Positions 14,289 to 22,388 of a stretch of 26,688 bases of DNA are shown piece after piece (the stretch's first letter is position 1; each line of letters starts with the position of its first letter). Below the pieces are notes generated by a model that worked only from the letters and a program-made list of their open reading frames with translations, made no database searches and was not told the DNA's origin. This DNA comes from a virus, in IMG/VR virus record IMGVR_UViG_3300042541_000619, positions 1 to 26,688 of that record. One strand, given 5' to 3'. The position numbers were made by a program, and so were the translations under genes.

Positions 14289-14534
14289 ATGGAAGAAATA
14301 AAAAGTAACGAGAGGTATTTAATTTTAAATAATTACAAAACATTTGACGAAATAGATTTATTTTTTTGGTATGATAAACTAACAAGAAGAATAAATTATT
14401 TACAACCTTTAATAAAAGAAATAGAATTAAAAAAAATGGATTTAAATATTATTTGTAAGCCATTAGCGCAAGAAATATTTGAAATACAACAATTGATAAA
14501 ATTTTTAGAACAATTTAAAATATACTTAAGATAA
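14289..14534 (+). CDS. Plus-strand cassette gene 1, unknown helical protein (81 aa)
   Basis: An 81-residue protein (MEEIKSNERYLILNNYKTFD at the start), rich in Ile, Leu, Lys and Glu and predicted to be largely helical or coiled-coil. It has no signal peptide, membrane span or known motif. It is one of only two convincing plus-strand genes in the window and is extremely AT-rich. A promoter lies upstream, and gene 2 follows 16 nt later. It resembles a phage moron product (host fitness, anti-defence or exclusion factor), but no function can be assigned. Confidence 0.65.
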   Translation: MEEIKSNERYLILNNYKTFDEIDLFFWYDKLTRRINYLQPLIKEIELKKMDLNIICKPLAQEIFEIQQLIKFLEQFKIYLR

Positions 14535-14550
14535 TTATAAAATTAAAAAA

Positions 14551-14733
14551 ATGGATTTAAACTTTATAGAGGTAACTTTAATAAATGGATGTAAATATAG
14601 TTTTAGAATAGAACGTTTAAACGCTTTTAGATATTTAGATATAAATAAAACAAGAATTTTTCTTAATAATAATGTTGATTATGATATAAATGAAAGTTAT
14701 GATGAATTTCTAAATAGAATTAAAAAAATATAA
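14551..14733 (+). CDS. Plus-strand cassette gene 2, FlbD-like small protein (60 aa)
   Basis: A 60-residue protein, MDLNFIEVTLINGCKYSF then RIERLNAFRYLDINK, TRIFLNNN and a closing ESYDEFLNRIKKI. The order (beta strand, turn, RIFLNN strand, then a charged ESYDE helix) resembles the small FlbD-like proteins found widely in Bacteroidetes phages and genomes. That is a fold resemblance; function is unknown. It ends just before a bidirectional terminator, closing the cassette. Confidence 0.6.
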   Translation: MDLNFIEVTLINGCKYSFRIERLNAFRYLDINKTRIFLNNNVDYDINESYDEFLNRIKKI

Positions 14734-14737
14734 AAAT

Positions 14738-14768
14738 AAAACCCTCGCTAATAACTAACGAGGGTTTT
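14738..14768. terminator. Bidirectional terminator between convergent genes
   Basis: AAAACCCTCG and CGAGGGTTTT make a perfect 10-bp stem with an 11-nt loop. T-runs follow on both strands (TTTTTT on plus; TTTTATTTTTATA on minus). It ends both the plus-strand cassette and the minus-strand tape measure transcript, so genes to the left need their own start point. Confidence 0.88.
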
Positions 14769-14773
14769 TTAAT

Positions 14774-16648
14774 TTAGCCACCGAAAGTAGCTGTTTTTAC
14801 TCTATTTCTGTCAAGTGCTTGGCTTGTTGTTACTGCTGAACTAACTACAAAAGCTTCTATTGGTTTATTTTGTTGTCCTGCTATTGTTTGCGCTAATTGG
14901 TTAGTACCGCTTTGCCCTACTATGTTAAATTGTGGCGGTGCTGGTGCTGATCCTCCGCCTCCTACTGCTGAACCTCCTCCGCCTGATTTCGGTGTACTCA
15001 TTATTTTTCTAATTTGCAAAGCTGAAAACGCACCCGCTAAACCTGCTTGTATAAAAGGGTATGCAGGAAATAAAGTTGTAATAGGCGATTTACTTGCAGT
15101 TGTAAATGCGTTTTGCGTTCCTTCTATTCCTGAAATAGTAGCTTGTGCAACTGCTACGCCTTTAGCAATATCGCTTCCCTCTCCTGCTATTTCAGCTACT
15201 AAATTCAAAGTGTTTTTAGCCAAATCTATTTTAGCATCGGAAACGGCTTTTTGTCTTTCTATTTCTTTGTCTGCTAATTCTTTATTTAAAGCATCATTTT
15301 GCATTGCTGCATCTGCTTGACCAAACCAATAATCTTGCTCGGCTTTTTTATCCGATTCTATTTTCTCATCTCTTAACTTTTGTTCAATTTCTTGCTGTTT
15401 AAGATTAAGTTCGTTTTTATCGTTTAGAAATTTAATCTCTAATTCTAACGTGCTTAATTTTTGTTTTTCTAAAATAGAACGCTCTAAATTATATTGTTCG
15501 GTTAATCTTTCTAATTCAGTTTTTCTAATTTCATCATTTGCTTTTTTAGCATTTTTAGCAATTTCTTGAGCTTCTTCTCTTAATCTTTTAGCTTTTTCTT
15601 TAGCTATTTCTTCCTTCTTATCTTTAGAAGCTTGTATCTCATCTTCTCTTTTAATTTGTTCGTTTAAAGAATCATTAACCTCTTTAACTACTTGAGCATT
15701 TTTATTTATATCATATTCAGTCCTTTTATCAGCTGCTTGTTTTTTAAAATCATTATATTGATCTTCTAACTCTTTTTTACGTTCGTTAGTCATATCACCT
15801 GCTTTTAATTCGGCTTTATAAACCTCATCAATAGCATCCATTTTACCTAAAATTAGATTTATTTCTCTATTTAAGTTTTGTTGTCTTGTTGCAAAAAGTT
15901 TTTCTTCATTTGCTCCTTGCGCTTCTAATAACTTTAAACTCCTTTCATTTTGAGAAACCAATTCGTCATTTAAAGAAATTGTTTCTTTTAGTTTATTATT
16001 TAAAATTTCAGCATTACTTGCACCTCCAAAAATAATTGATTTTAATTTATCAAAGTTTTCAATCAATAAACCAATACCAACAATTAACGCTCCGATACCC
16101 GTACTAATTAAAGCACCTCTTAAAGCTTTAGCCGCTAAAGTTGCTCCGTTCATTACAAAGGTTTGTATTGCGGTTGCTGCGGCTAATGCTTTTTGAAATA
16201 TAGCAGTATCTTTTATAGTTGCGCCTAATTGTTTAAAAGAGTCTATACTTTCTCCAACGGATTGAATCCCTTGCGAAATAGCCATTGCTGACTGAACTTT
16301 TAAAATAGCTTTCTCTACGTTTTGACTTTCTGAACCTAATAAACCAACTGCACCTTGAACGGCTGCAAATCCACCTGCTACACCTCCAAGCGTTGAAGTA
16401 AGTGCTTTAAATTTAGCATCAGGGTTAAAGGCATCGGTCAAACTTTTTGCATCGCCAATAGCATCTTTTAACTCGGCTGCTCTCTTTGCCGCTTCGACTG
16501 CTTCTTTAGAAGTTGCTCCGAATTTTGCACTTAATTCATTAACCTCATTTTGCGCTTGTCTTAATTGCGTTTTAAGATTGGCTACATTTTTAGTCGTTGC
16601 CTCTACGTTGTCAACTACTTTTACATTAACTACCTTTTCGATTGCCAT
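14774..16648 (-). CDS. Tape measure protein
   Basis: A 624-residue protein. The N terminus has coiled-coil segments with Ala/Lys/Glu heptads (NLKTQLRQAQNEVNELSAKF), followed by a hydrophobic region at about 175-200 (ALISTGIGALIVGIGLLI). A long charged coiled coil runs to about 480, with a second hydrophobic region and a Gly/Ser-rich linker (SGGGGSAVGGGGSAPAPP) near 555-575. This is the usual layout of a phage tape measure. At about 0.15 nm per residue it predicts a tail near 90-95 nm, typical of a siphovirus. It overlaps the tiny upstream gene by 19 nt. Confidence 0.87.
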   Translation of the reverse strand: MAIEKVVNVKVVDNVEATTKNVANLKTQLRQAQNEVNELSAKFGATSKEAVEAAKRAAELKDAIGDAKSLTDAFNPDAKFKALTSTLGGVAGGFAAVQGAVGLLGSESQNVEKAILKVQSAMAISQGIQSVGESIDSFKQLGATIKDTAIFQKALAAATAIQTFVMNGATLAAKALRGALISTGIGALIVGIGLLIENFDKLKSIIFGGASNAEILNNKLKETISLNDELVSQNERSLKLLEAQGANEEKLFATRQQNLNREINLILGKMDAIDEVYKAELKAGDMTNERKKELEDQYNDFKKQAADKRTEYDINKNAQVVKEVNDSLNEQIKREDEIQASKDKKEEIAKEKAKRLREEAQEIAKNAKKANDEIRKTELERLTEQYNLERSILEKQKLSTLELEIKFLNDKNELNLKQQEIEQKLRDEKIESDKKAEQDYWFGQADAAMQNDALNKELADKEIERQKAVSDAKIDLAKNTLNLVAEIAGEGSDIAKGVAVAQATISGIEGTQNAFTTASKSPITTLFPAYPFIQAGLAGAFSALQIRKIMSTPKSGGGGSAVGGGGSAPAPPQFNIVGQSGTNQLAQTIAGQQNKPIEAFVVSSAVTTSQALDRNRVKTATFGG

Positions 16649-16779
16649 TCTCTTTTTATTTTTTTAGTTGCTTTTTTAAATGTTTTCGGTAGTTCGTATT
16701 TACCCTTTGCAATATCTATATTTTCGCTACAATTTAACCACTCGTGCAATTGTAATAATTCTAAAACCGCTTTTATCAT
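16630..16779 (-). CDS. Tiny conserved-position protein before the tape measure (49 aa)
   Basis: A 49-codon gene, MIKAVLELLQLHEWLNCSEN then a basic end (KKATKKIKREWQSKR). Its ATG overlaps the TGA of the large tail gene (ATGA), and its stop lies 19 nt inside the tape measure start. This coupling at both ends strongly suggests real coding. It occupies a position between tail genes and tape measure where chaperone-like factors often sit. Function unknown. Confidence 0.6.
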   Translation of the reverse strand: MIKAVLELLQLHEWLNCSENIDIAKGKYELPKTFKKATKKIKREWQSKR

Positions 16780-19133
16780 TGTGTAATTATTAAGTCAAAA
16801 TTAACCCCTCCTATAATATAACGTAAAGTTCCCGTTCTGGATGCTCCTGCATTTGCATTTACAGTAACCATTGTATATTCTGACTTATCGCCAATATTTT
16901 TATCACAATTAAACCACGAAACCCCATCGCCTGTATCTATTTTAACTACCGACCAATTGGTATTGGCATTTACTTTTACTTCAAAAAATTCTTTAGCGTT
17001 TGTACTCGTATAAGTTGTTCGGCTTATTCCGTTAACTATAAACGAATATAAAGCGTCGTAAGTGCTTATTCTGTCAACTGTTAAGTTATCAGCATCTACG
17101 GTTATATCAGTTCTATCTACAGTTAAAGGAATTTCATTAGCAATAGTGTCAGCTGGCAAAGAATAATCAGTAAAAATCTCAAGGTCTGCATCGGAATTAA
17201 TTAAGTTTACTTTTAAATTAGATATTTTGTATTTATTTTTATTGATTATCAATTTATCGTTTAAAGATAAACGACTTAAAATTGATATTGGTAATTTACA
17301 TTTTAAATTTAATACCCTTGTTTTTGGATTGTATAAGTCATCCACATAAGTTTTCCAAAAGTTCTTATATAATGAATTTTCAACAATTGTTAAAAAGTAT
17401 GTCGATACTTCAGCACCGAAATTTAAACTGTTTGTTATTTGGTTAAAGTCTGCATTGTCTTCCGTTGCTGTTAGAAATACGCTACTTAAAGAAATTCCGT
17501 CAATGTAAATAGGATCGGTTAAAGTCACTAATCCATTCTTATAAAACATATAAGGCTTACCGCTATACGGCTCTAATTTTGAATCAATAGACGAACCTAA
17601 ATGAAAATTACTTGGAGCGTTTGGAATTACTGTAACATTTTGTAAACTTTCAAAGTTTAAATTTTCAAATTGGCTTTCTATTTTTAAATCACTTCCAGCA
17701 ACATCATCATATTTAGCTTTTAAATCTCCGTAGCCAATTCCGTTAGTATCTAAATATTGTTTACCTAAAATTGCTCCTGCTTCTTTATATTTAAACTCGA
17801 TTAGCTTTTTAATATCAGGCTTTTTAATTGTGATATCGTCAATGTCTATTAAGTGCGTTATGTCGAATGTATCGCCTTTAGAATACCAATTGTCTAACGT
17901 ATCGATATAATAACCATTTGCACTTGTTGGAACTATTATAAGGTTAAATTGGTTTATCAAACTACCGAAAAAGTCCTTTAGTTTTAACGTCGGCATATTG
18001 TTAGAAATAGAAATATTACCTACTATAGTTTGACTTGGTAAATTTGCAAATTTATTATAAGGTACTCCTCCAGGTGCTAAATAATAATTAATACCAATAC
18101 TTCCATTAAATTGAAATTCTTGAGTAACATTTACATAAAAACTATGTTTGTTTGTATCGTTATCGGTTCTAAAATAATTTATTGAGGTGCCTTTTTTTTC
18201 AGGTGTTTTGCTCCAAGGTTCTTCGTTTAAATAACGTTCTACAGTATAAGGTACATTTTCAAAACCTGCTAAAGGCACTATAGATATGTACAATTCAGAA
18301 AAATAAGAATCATTGCATATTATAGAATCTTCTGTTAAATCAACTGTAACCCCTGCTATATCTTCTAAATTACCTTTTGAATCTAAATTTACTCTTTGTT
18401 TTTGCCCTGCGTTGTCTACTTCTTTAGCATCTTTATGCAACCATAAAAAAAGATTATGGAAAACAGAACGACCGAAAAAATCACGTGAAAAAGTTACGTT
18501 TAAATCGTTTTCAATTGCTTCTATAATTCTAATTAATCTTATAGCAGGTTTAAAGTCTGTAAATTTAATTGTATTACCCGAATCAATTATATCGTTGTCT
18601 GTGCCATCGCCATAATTAATATCTTTTGTGCTTGTAATCATAGGGTAATAAATATCCCCATTATGAATCGAATCGCTATACATAGCATCTGTAACGTCTG
18701 TTTCGTTATAAGAATGGTCGAACGCTGTTAAGTCCAAATCTTTTAACTCAAGATCGCCCATTGAATCCGATAAATTAACTACCTTATTAAAAAAGGTTAA
18801 TTCATAAGAAGAAATTTGACCGCCTTTTAACTTGCAACTTTCTAATTGAATAACACCATATTTAAACGGCAAAGTATTTATTTCAATATATGATAATACC
18901 CTTTTATTTGCATTGAATAAACCATCTACAGTTGCATCGTACCAATGCGAAAATATAGCATTATTAGCAGGAGTTGCAGGAACGGAAAACCCTTGTGTAA
19001 ATTCGGCAAAGACTTTCGAAATATCAGATATATTTTTTGATGTTAGATTAATACTTATATCTTCATCTTTAAATAAATCTAATCTTTGATAGTTTACTTC
19101 AGCTACATCTGAAATATATAAAGCTATGTCCAT
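16776..19133 (-). CDS. Large tail protein with C-terminal BACON domain
   Basis: A 785-residue tail or tail-tip protein. Most of it is a conserved-looking beta-rich region (opening MDIALYISDVAEVNYQRLDL) with no named domain that I can place. Around 660-690 short repeats of LTVD/ITVD occur. The last 80 or so residues (VNANTNWSVV, then VSWFNC, then VTVNANAGASRTGTLRYIIG) form a BACON domain, a Bacteroidetes domain thought to bind glycans or mucins. It shares its start base with the stop of the 510-codon gene and precedes the tape measure, consistent with a structural tail component. Confidence 0.65.
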   Translation of the reverse strand: MDIALYISDVAEVNYQRLDLFKDEDISINLTSKNISDISKVFAEFTQGFSVPATPANNAIFSHWYDATVDGLFNANKRVLSYIEINTLPFKYGVIQLESCKLKGGQISSYELTFFNKVVNLSDSMGDLELKDLDLTAFDHSYNETDVTDAMYSDSIHNGDIYYPMITSTKDINYGDGTDNDIIDSGNTIKFTDFKPAIRLIRIIEAIENDLNVTFSRDFFGRSVFHNLFLWLHKDAKEVDNAGQKQRVNLDSKGNLEDIAGVTVDLTEDSIICNDSYFSELYISIVPLAGFENVPYTVERYLNEEPWSKTPEKKGTSINYFRTDNDTNKHSFYVNVTQEFQFNGSIGINYYLAPGGVPYNKFANLPSQTIVGNISISNNMPTLKLKDFFGSLINQFNLIIVPTSANGYYIDTLDNWYSKGDTFDITHLIDIDDITIKKPDIKKLIEFKYKEAGAILGKQYLDTNGIGYGDLKAKYDDVAGSDLKIESQFENLNFESLQNVTVIPNAPSNFHLGSSIDSKLEPYSGKPYMFYKNGLVTLTDPIYIDGISLSSVFLTATEDNADFNQITNSLNFGAEVSTYFLTIVENSLYKNFWKTYVDDLYNPKTRVLNLKCKLPISILSRLSLNDKLIINKNKYKISNLKVNLINSDADLEIFTDYSLPADTIANEIPLTVDRTDITVDADNLTVDRISTYDALYSFIVNGISRTTYTSTNAKEFFEVKVNANTNWSVVKIDTGDGVSWFNCDKNIGDKSEYTMVTVNANAGASRTGTLRYIIGGVNFDLIITQ

Positions 19134-20665
19134 TACAATATATCGTTTAAAAGGTTAAAGCTATATTCGAAGTCCATCGAGTATTGGATCAATTTATTAT
19201 TTAATTTAGTTTTCTTTTCAAATGTATTTTTTAGCAAATTAACTGGTAATACTGTTCCGTTTTCTTCAAGATAAATAAACTCACTTAACATTAACTCGGT
19301 AAATAATGCATTATAATTTTCAGGTATAAAATCAGTATTTACAGTAACCTTTTCTTTTCCGTTTACATTATATGTTTGTTTAACGTGTTTATTTAAGGCG
19401 TAACTGCCATAATTAGAAATTAAACCGTTATAACTTTCGTTAGTAAAGTCTTGAGTCTTTTTGCTTAATTTATTAAACGGAATTGTTTGCCAAAACCCAA
19501 ACTTATTTTTAAAAATGCAATTCATTAAAGGGAATTTACATTCGTCTTTAACTGTAAATTTATGGTCATAAGTAACATCTCCAAAACCATAAGCAAAAAC
19601 CACATCAAAAGAAGTAGAACCATCTATATAATTAGCTACATTAATATAACCTATTTTTTGGTTAGAGTAGTCTTGACTAAATGTAAACGGTACGTTAATA
19701 CCATTTGCAGTAATCGTTGTTAAACCTTCAGTAATAAAATATAAAGGGTAGTCGCTATCGTTGTAAATAATATGATTTGTAATATTACTCAAAATATTTT
19801 GCTGAAATTCTATAGTCGATAAGCTATCTACTTCGGTATGATATTTAAAACCATCTACAGCTAATACTGTTTGATTTGCTTGGTATTGTTCCGCACCTGC
19901 TAAATAAATCTTTGCATCGATATAAACCCAAACGCTATCTAATAATGAAGTAGTGAACGCTCCGTCTATTCCTATACCGTTGTAATTACTTTTTACGTAA
20001 TCATTAACCAATTTATGAATATCAAAATTAATAGCACCTTGACCAACTTGAACAACTGACTTGCTTAAATTATAATTAGAAACAGCAGGTCTATCGTCTA
20101 TTTTATGACCTCGATATATAAATACTTCGGCTGTAATTTCGTCGAATGTAATACCAGGAGTTAGTTTAAAATGATACGGACTTCTTGAAAGTATTATTTG
20201 TTCGTCTAATACTTCAGGAACTATTAAAGCAGGTATTGTATAAGCTTCGGTTGTATAAGTTAGCCAAGCTGATGTATGCGGTGTTTGGTCTGGAAAATTA
20301 ACAAACTCAAAAGTGTCCGTGCTACTATTACTTCCCCAAATTAACTCAACTACATTTCCAACTATTGAAACCTCGTAATAAAAGTTATTAAAAAAATAAG
20401 TTTCAACTGCGAGTTGATATGTTAGCCATAATTTAAAATTATTCGCAAAATTGTTAATATTTGCGCCCTTTACTATTTCGTTATTAGCAGGAGAATCCTG
20501 ATTTGGTAAAGTTAAAAGATAAGGATCAGTTCCATATTCAACTGTAGGAGTAAAAATCACTATCTTTTCAAATAATGTTACACCGTCTTTTTTAAGTCTA
20601 AAGTTTCTTTGGTTGTACCCTGTAATTGTACTTGTCGGAAAAGTAAATGTTATTTTTTGTCCCAT
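19133..20665 (-). CDS. Tail structural protein (510 aa)
   Basis: A 510-residue beta-rich protein (MGQKITFTFPTSTITGYNQR at the start). Near residues 390-415 it has a segment ECKFPLMNCIFKNKFGFWQT followed by IPFNKLSKKT. Proteins of this type lie beside tail genes in Flavobacteriia phages, and a distal-tail or baseplate-like role is likely. The start and stop each abut the neighbouring genes by one base. No enzyme motif or signal peptide is seen. The specific role is unknown. Confidence 0.55.
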   Translation of the reverse strand: MGQKITFTFPTSTITGYNQRNFRLKKDGVTLFEKIVIFTPTVEYGTDPYLLTLPNQDSPANNEIVKGANINNFANNFKLWLTYQLAVETYFFNNFYYEVSIVGNVVELIWGSNSSTDTFEFVNFPDQTPHTSAWLTYTTEAYTIPALIVPEVLDEQIILSRSPYHFKLTPGITFDEITAEVFIYRGHKIDDRPAVSNYNLSKSVVQVGQGAINFDIHKLVNDYVKSNYNGIGIDGAFTTSLLDSVWVYIDAKIYLAGAEQYQANQTVLAVDGFKYHTEVDSLSTIEFQQNILSNITNHIIYNDSDYPLYFITEGLTTITANGINVPFTFSQDYSNQKIGYINVANYIDGSTSFDVVFAYGFGDVTYDHKFTVKDECKFPLMNCIFKNKFGFWQTIPFNKLSKKTQDFTNESYNGLISNYGSYALNKHVKQTYNVNGKEKVTVNTDFIPENYNALFTELMLSEFIYLEENGTVLPVNLLKNTFEKKTKLNNKLIQYSMDFEYSFNLLNDIL

Positions 20666-21222
20666 TATTCTTTTAATGTAAATTTTAAAAATGATTCTAC
20701 GTCTAATCCATATGATTTTACTAATTCGTCAGGTAATTTCTTAAAACCATCTTCAAAAGGTTTGCTAAAAAATCTTGTCGGCTTTGTTCCTTTAGTCCAA
20801 ATTGACCGTATTATTAATTGTGCGGTTTGTTCATAACTCATAAATTTACCTGTAGAAGTTCCATCTGCTTTCCTTTGTCTAAATTGGAATCTTCTTGCTT
20901 TTACCCAACCTCTAATACCCTCCGTTAATCCTCCAGGCTTACCTGTACCGCTTCCAAACTTAAAAGGACTATTTGGCGCACGTTGGCTGCTGAATTTACC
21001 TTTAACTCCTAAATCTAAAAATTTACCGTGATCTGCCATCTCGATATAGTTCTCAATGGAATTCGGGTTTACTTTTGATGTAGCTTTTAAAGAGTCTGTT
21101 AATTTTTTAGTAACGTTATTTGTACCATACTTTCCACCCTTTAAAAGGTTCTCACGTGCTTCTTTAATTACAAAAGTATTAAATGCTTGTAAGGTTGTTA
21201 ACGTTTCTTTTTTATCTAACAT
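20665..21222 (-). CDS. Head-tail joining / tail-completion protein (HK97 gp10-like)
   Basis: A 185-residue protein: N-terminal helical part, then a basic region with PNSPFKFGSGTGKPGGL and RGWVKARRFQFRQRK, and a C-terminal helical part with PTRFFSKPFEDGF. The size, basic centre and position next to a tail-terminator-like gene resemble HK97 gp10-like neck or tail-completion proteins. It overlaps the upstream gene by 7 nt and the downstream one by a base. Assignment is by pattern, not by a strict motif. Confidence 0.5.
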   Translation of the reverse strand: MLDKKETLTTLQAFNTFVIKEARENLLKGGKYGTNNVTKKLTDSLKATSKVNPNSIENYIEMADHGKFLDLGVKGKFSSQRAPNSPFKFGSGTGKPGGLTEGIRGWVKARRFQFRQRKADGTSTGKFMSYEQTAQLIIRSIWTKGTKPTRFFSKPFEDGFKKLPDELVKSYGLDVESFLKFTLKE

Positions 21223-21659
21223 ACCGTAACCTCATTTGTTATTGACAATTGTAAGTCAACCGTCCAACCATCTAACGTATCTTTAAACTCATAAATCACT
21301 GGCAATAGACTTGGCTCGTTTAAAAGTTCAATATCTAAATTGTTTCTTTGTAATTTCAAATCCATTATTAATCGATTTAAGACAGCGAAACAAGTATTAA
21401 GGTTATCGAGTTCATTATCATTTTTTAGAAACTTATCTGTACTCATTTTCTTTGAAACGTTGCGAATATCTAAGACCTGAACCGTAAAATTAAATATAGA
21501 AGTACCTTGACCGAAAGAACCATTAGTTACCATTAAATGAGCCATTGGAAAAAGATCCTTTTTATTTTCAGGTGCTTCTCCGTGTACTATGGTATTAACA
21601 TCAATATCGTTTTCGAGTTGTGTCTTTAAATAATTGATAACTTTATAAAAACTATTCAT
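21216..21659 (-). CDS. Tail-terminator-like protein
   Basis: A 147-residue protein with an alpha/beta opening (MNSFYKVINYLKTQLENDID), a central beta region (GTSIFNFTVQVLDI) and a final hairpin (GWTVDLQLSITNEVTVC). This is the shape of tail-terminator (minor tail U-like) proteins, which cap the tail tube. It overlaps the chaperone extension by 8 nt and the gp10-like gene by 7 nt. The call is from length, strand order and neighbours, so moderate. Confidence 0.5.
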   Translation of the reverse strand: MNSFYKVINYLKTQLENDIDVNTIVHGEAPENKKDLFPMAHLMVTNGSFGQGTSIFNFTVQVLDIRNVSKKMSTDKFLKNDNELDNLNTCFAVLNRLIMDLKLQRNNLDIELLNEPSLLPVIYEFKDTLDGWTVDLQLSITNEVTVC

Positions 21660-21900
21660 ATTTCTTTATCTGTTTGTTACTTTCATTTGCCAAATCGACT
21701 TTAAACTCTAAAAACATTAGAAACTCGTGTAGTCGTAATTTAGTCGCTCTTTCAAAATCGAAGATATTTCCGTTACTAACGGTAAAAATTGATTGATACC
21801 AACTCCATTTTGCGCTAAAGCTGTTTCCAAAAGTATCTTGTTTTTCGGTTGTGCTAAATAATCCTTCATAGATATCAACAATTCGCTGCTTAAATTCCAA
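21652..21900 (-). CDS. -1 frame extension of the chaperone gene (82 codons)
   Basis: An open frame in -1 relation to the 218-codon gene. It has no ATG near its start; its first usable codon is TTG, which is the codon reached by a -1 slip on the run of nine T. After a charged start (EFKQRIVDIYEGLF) it contains AKWSWYQSIF and FERATKLRLHEFLMFLEF, which recall the WGWY segment of tail-chaperone extensions. If translated by frameshift, the fusion is 158 + 82 = 240 residues against 218 unshifted. Both frames look protein-like over the shared 184 nt. Confidence 0.7.
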   Translation of the reverse strand: MEFKQRIVDIYEGLFSTTEKQDTFGNSFSAKWSWYQSIFTVSNGNIFDFERATKLRLHEFLMFLEFKVDLANESNKQIKKYE

Positions 21901-22373
21901 AAAAAAAGCATAGAACCTAAAACAATTTCTAAATTTAGTTTATTAAAATCGGTGTGCTCTCCTTTATAATCCTCTATATTATAAAGGTTTTTCATTTTAT
22001 TGGCAATAGGTCTGTATAAAACATTCATCGCTTTAGAATATGTTTCTTCGCTCTTTAAATATGTTTCCAAATCGATGTACTCTCCAGCAGGAATGTCGTC
22101 TAAATTAGGAATAAAACCATATTCTTTGCCATTATAAATAAAACGCTGTATAAATCTTGGTTGTTGTTTTAATACTTCGCTTATTTGTAATACTATCTCG
22201 TTAAAATCTTTCAATTCTATATTTTGTGCATCAGGTACTGAAATATCGCAAAAGATGCTAACCATTGCTAAAGAAACAAATGAATCACTTTGGTTTTCTT
22301 TAATAACTTTTTGAAACAATAAAAATTGTTCTAATCTTATATCGCTTAATGATGTGGGTATTTTAATCTTCAT
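21717..22373 (-). CDS. Putative tail-assembly chaperone, zero-frame product (218 aa)
   Basis: A 218-residue helical protein: MKIKIPTSLSDIRLEQFLLF then a central RFIQRFIYNGKEYGFIPN, and an ending with NGVGINQFLPLVTEISSIL. Proteins with this order, including the NGVGI...F segment near the C terminus, recur in Bacteroidetes phages. It starts 15 nt after the terminase stop. At codons 156-159 the run CTT TTT TTT TGG allows a -1 slip into the overlapping 82-codon frame, the classic arrangement of phage tail-assembly chaperones (G and GT). A chaperone role is inferred from this arrangement. Confidence 0.65.
   Translation of the reverse strand: MKIKIPTSLSDIRLEQFLLFQKVIKENQSDSFVSLAMVSIFCDISVPDAQNIELKDFNEIVLQISEVLKQQPRFIQRFIYNGKEYGFIPNLDDIPAGEYIDLETYLKSEETYSKAMNVLYRPIANKMKNLYNIEDYKGEHTDFNKLNLEIVLGSMLFFWNLSSELLISMKDYLAQPKNKILLETALAQNGVGINQFLPLVTEISSILKERLNYDYTSF
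21899..21908 (-). other. Slippery run for -1 frameshifting (C followed by nine T)
   Basis: Minus-strand CTTTTTTTTT followed by GG. In the zero frame it is read CTT TTT TTT TGG, and a -1 slip on TTT TTT gives TTG GAA, which opens the 82-codon frame. It coincides exactly with the first codon of that frame. A homopolymer sequencing error is the alternative explanation, but then one of the two apparently coding frames would be left unexplained. Confidence 0.7.
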
Positions 22374-22388
22374 AATTATATAACGTTT

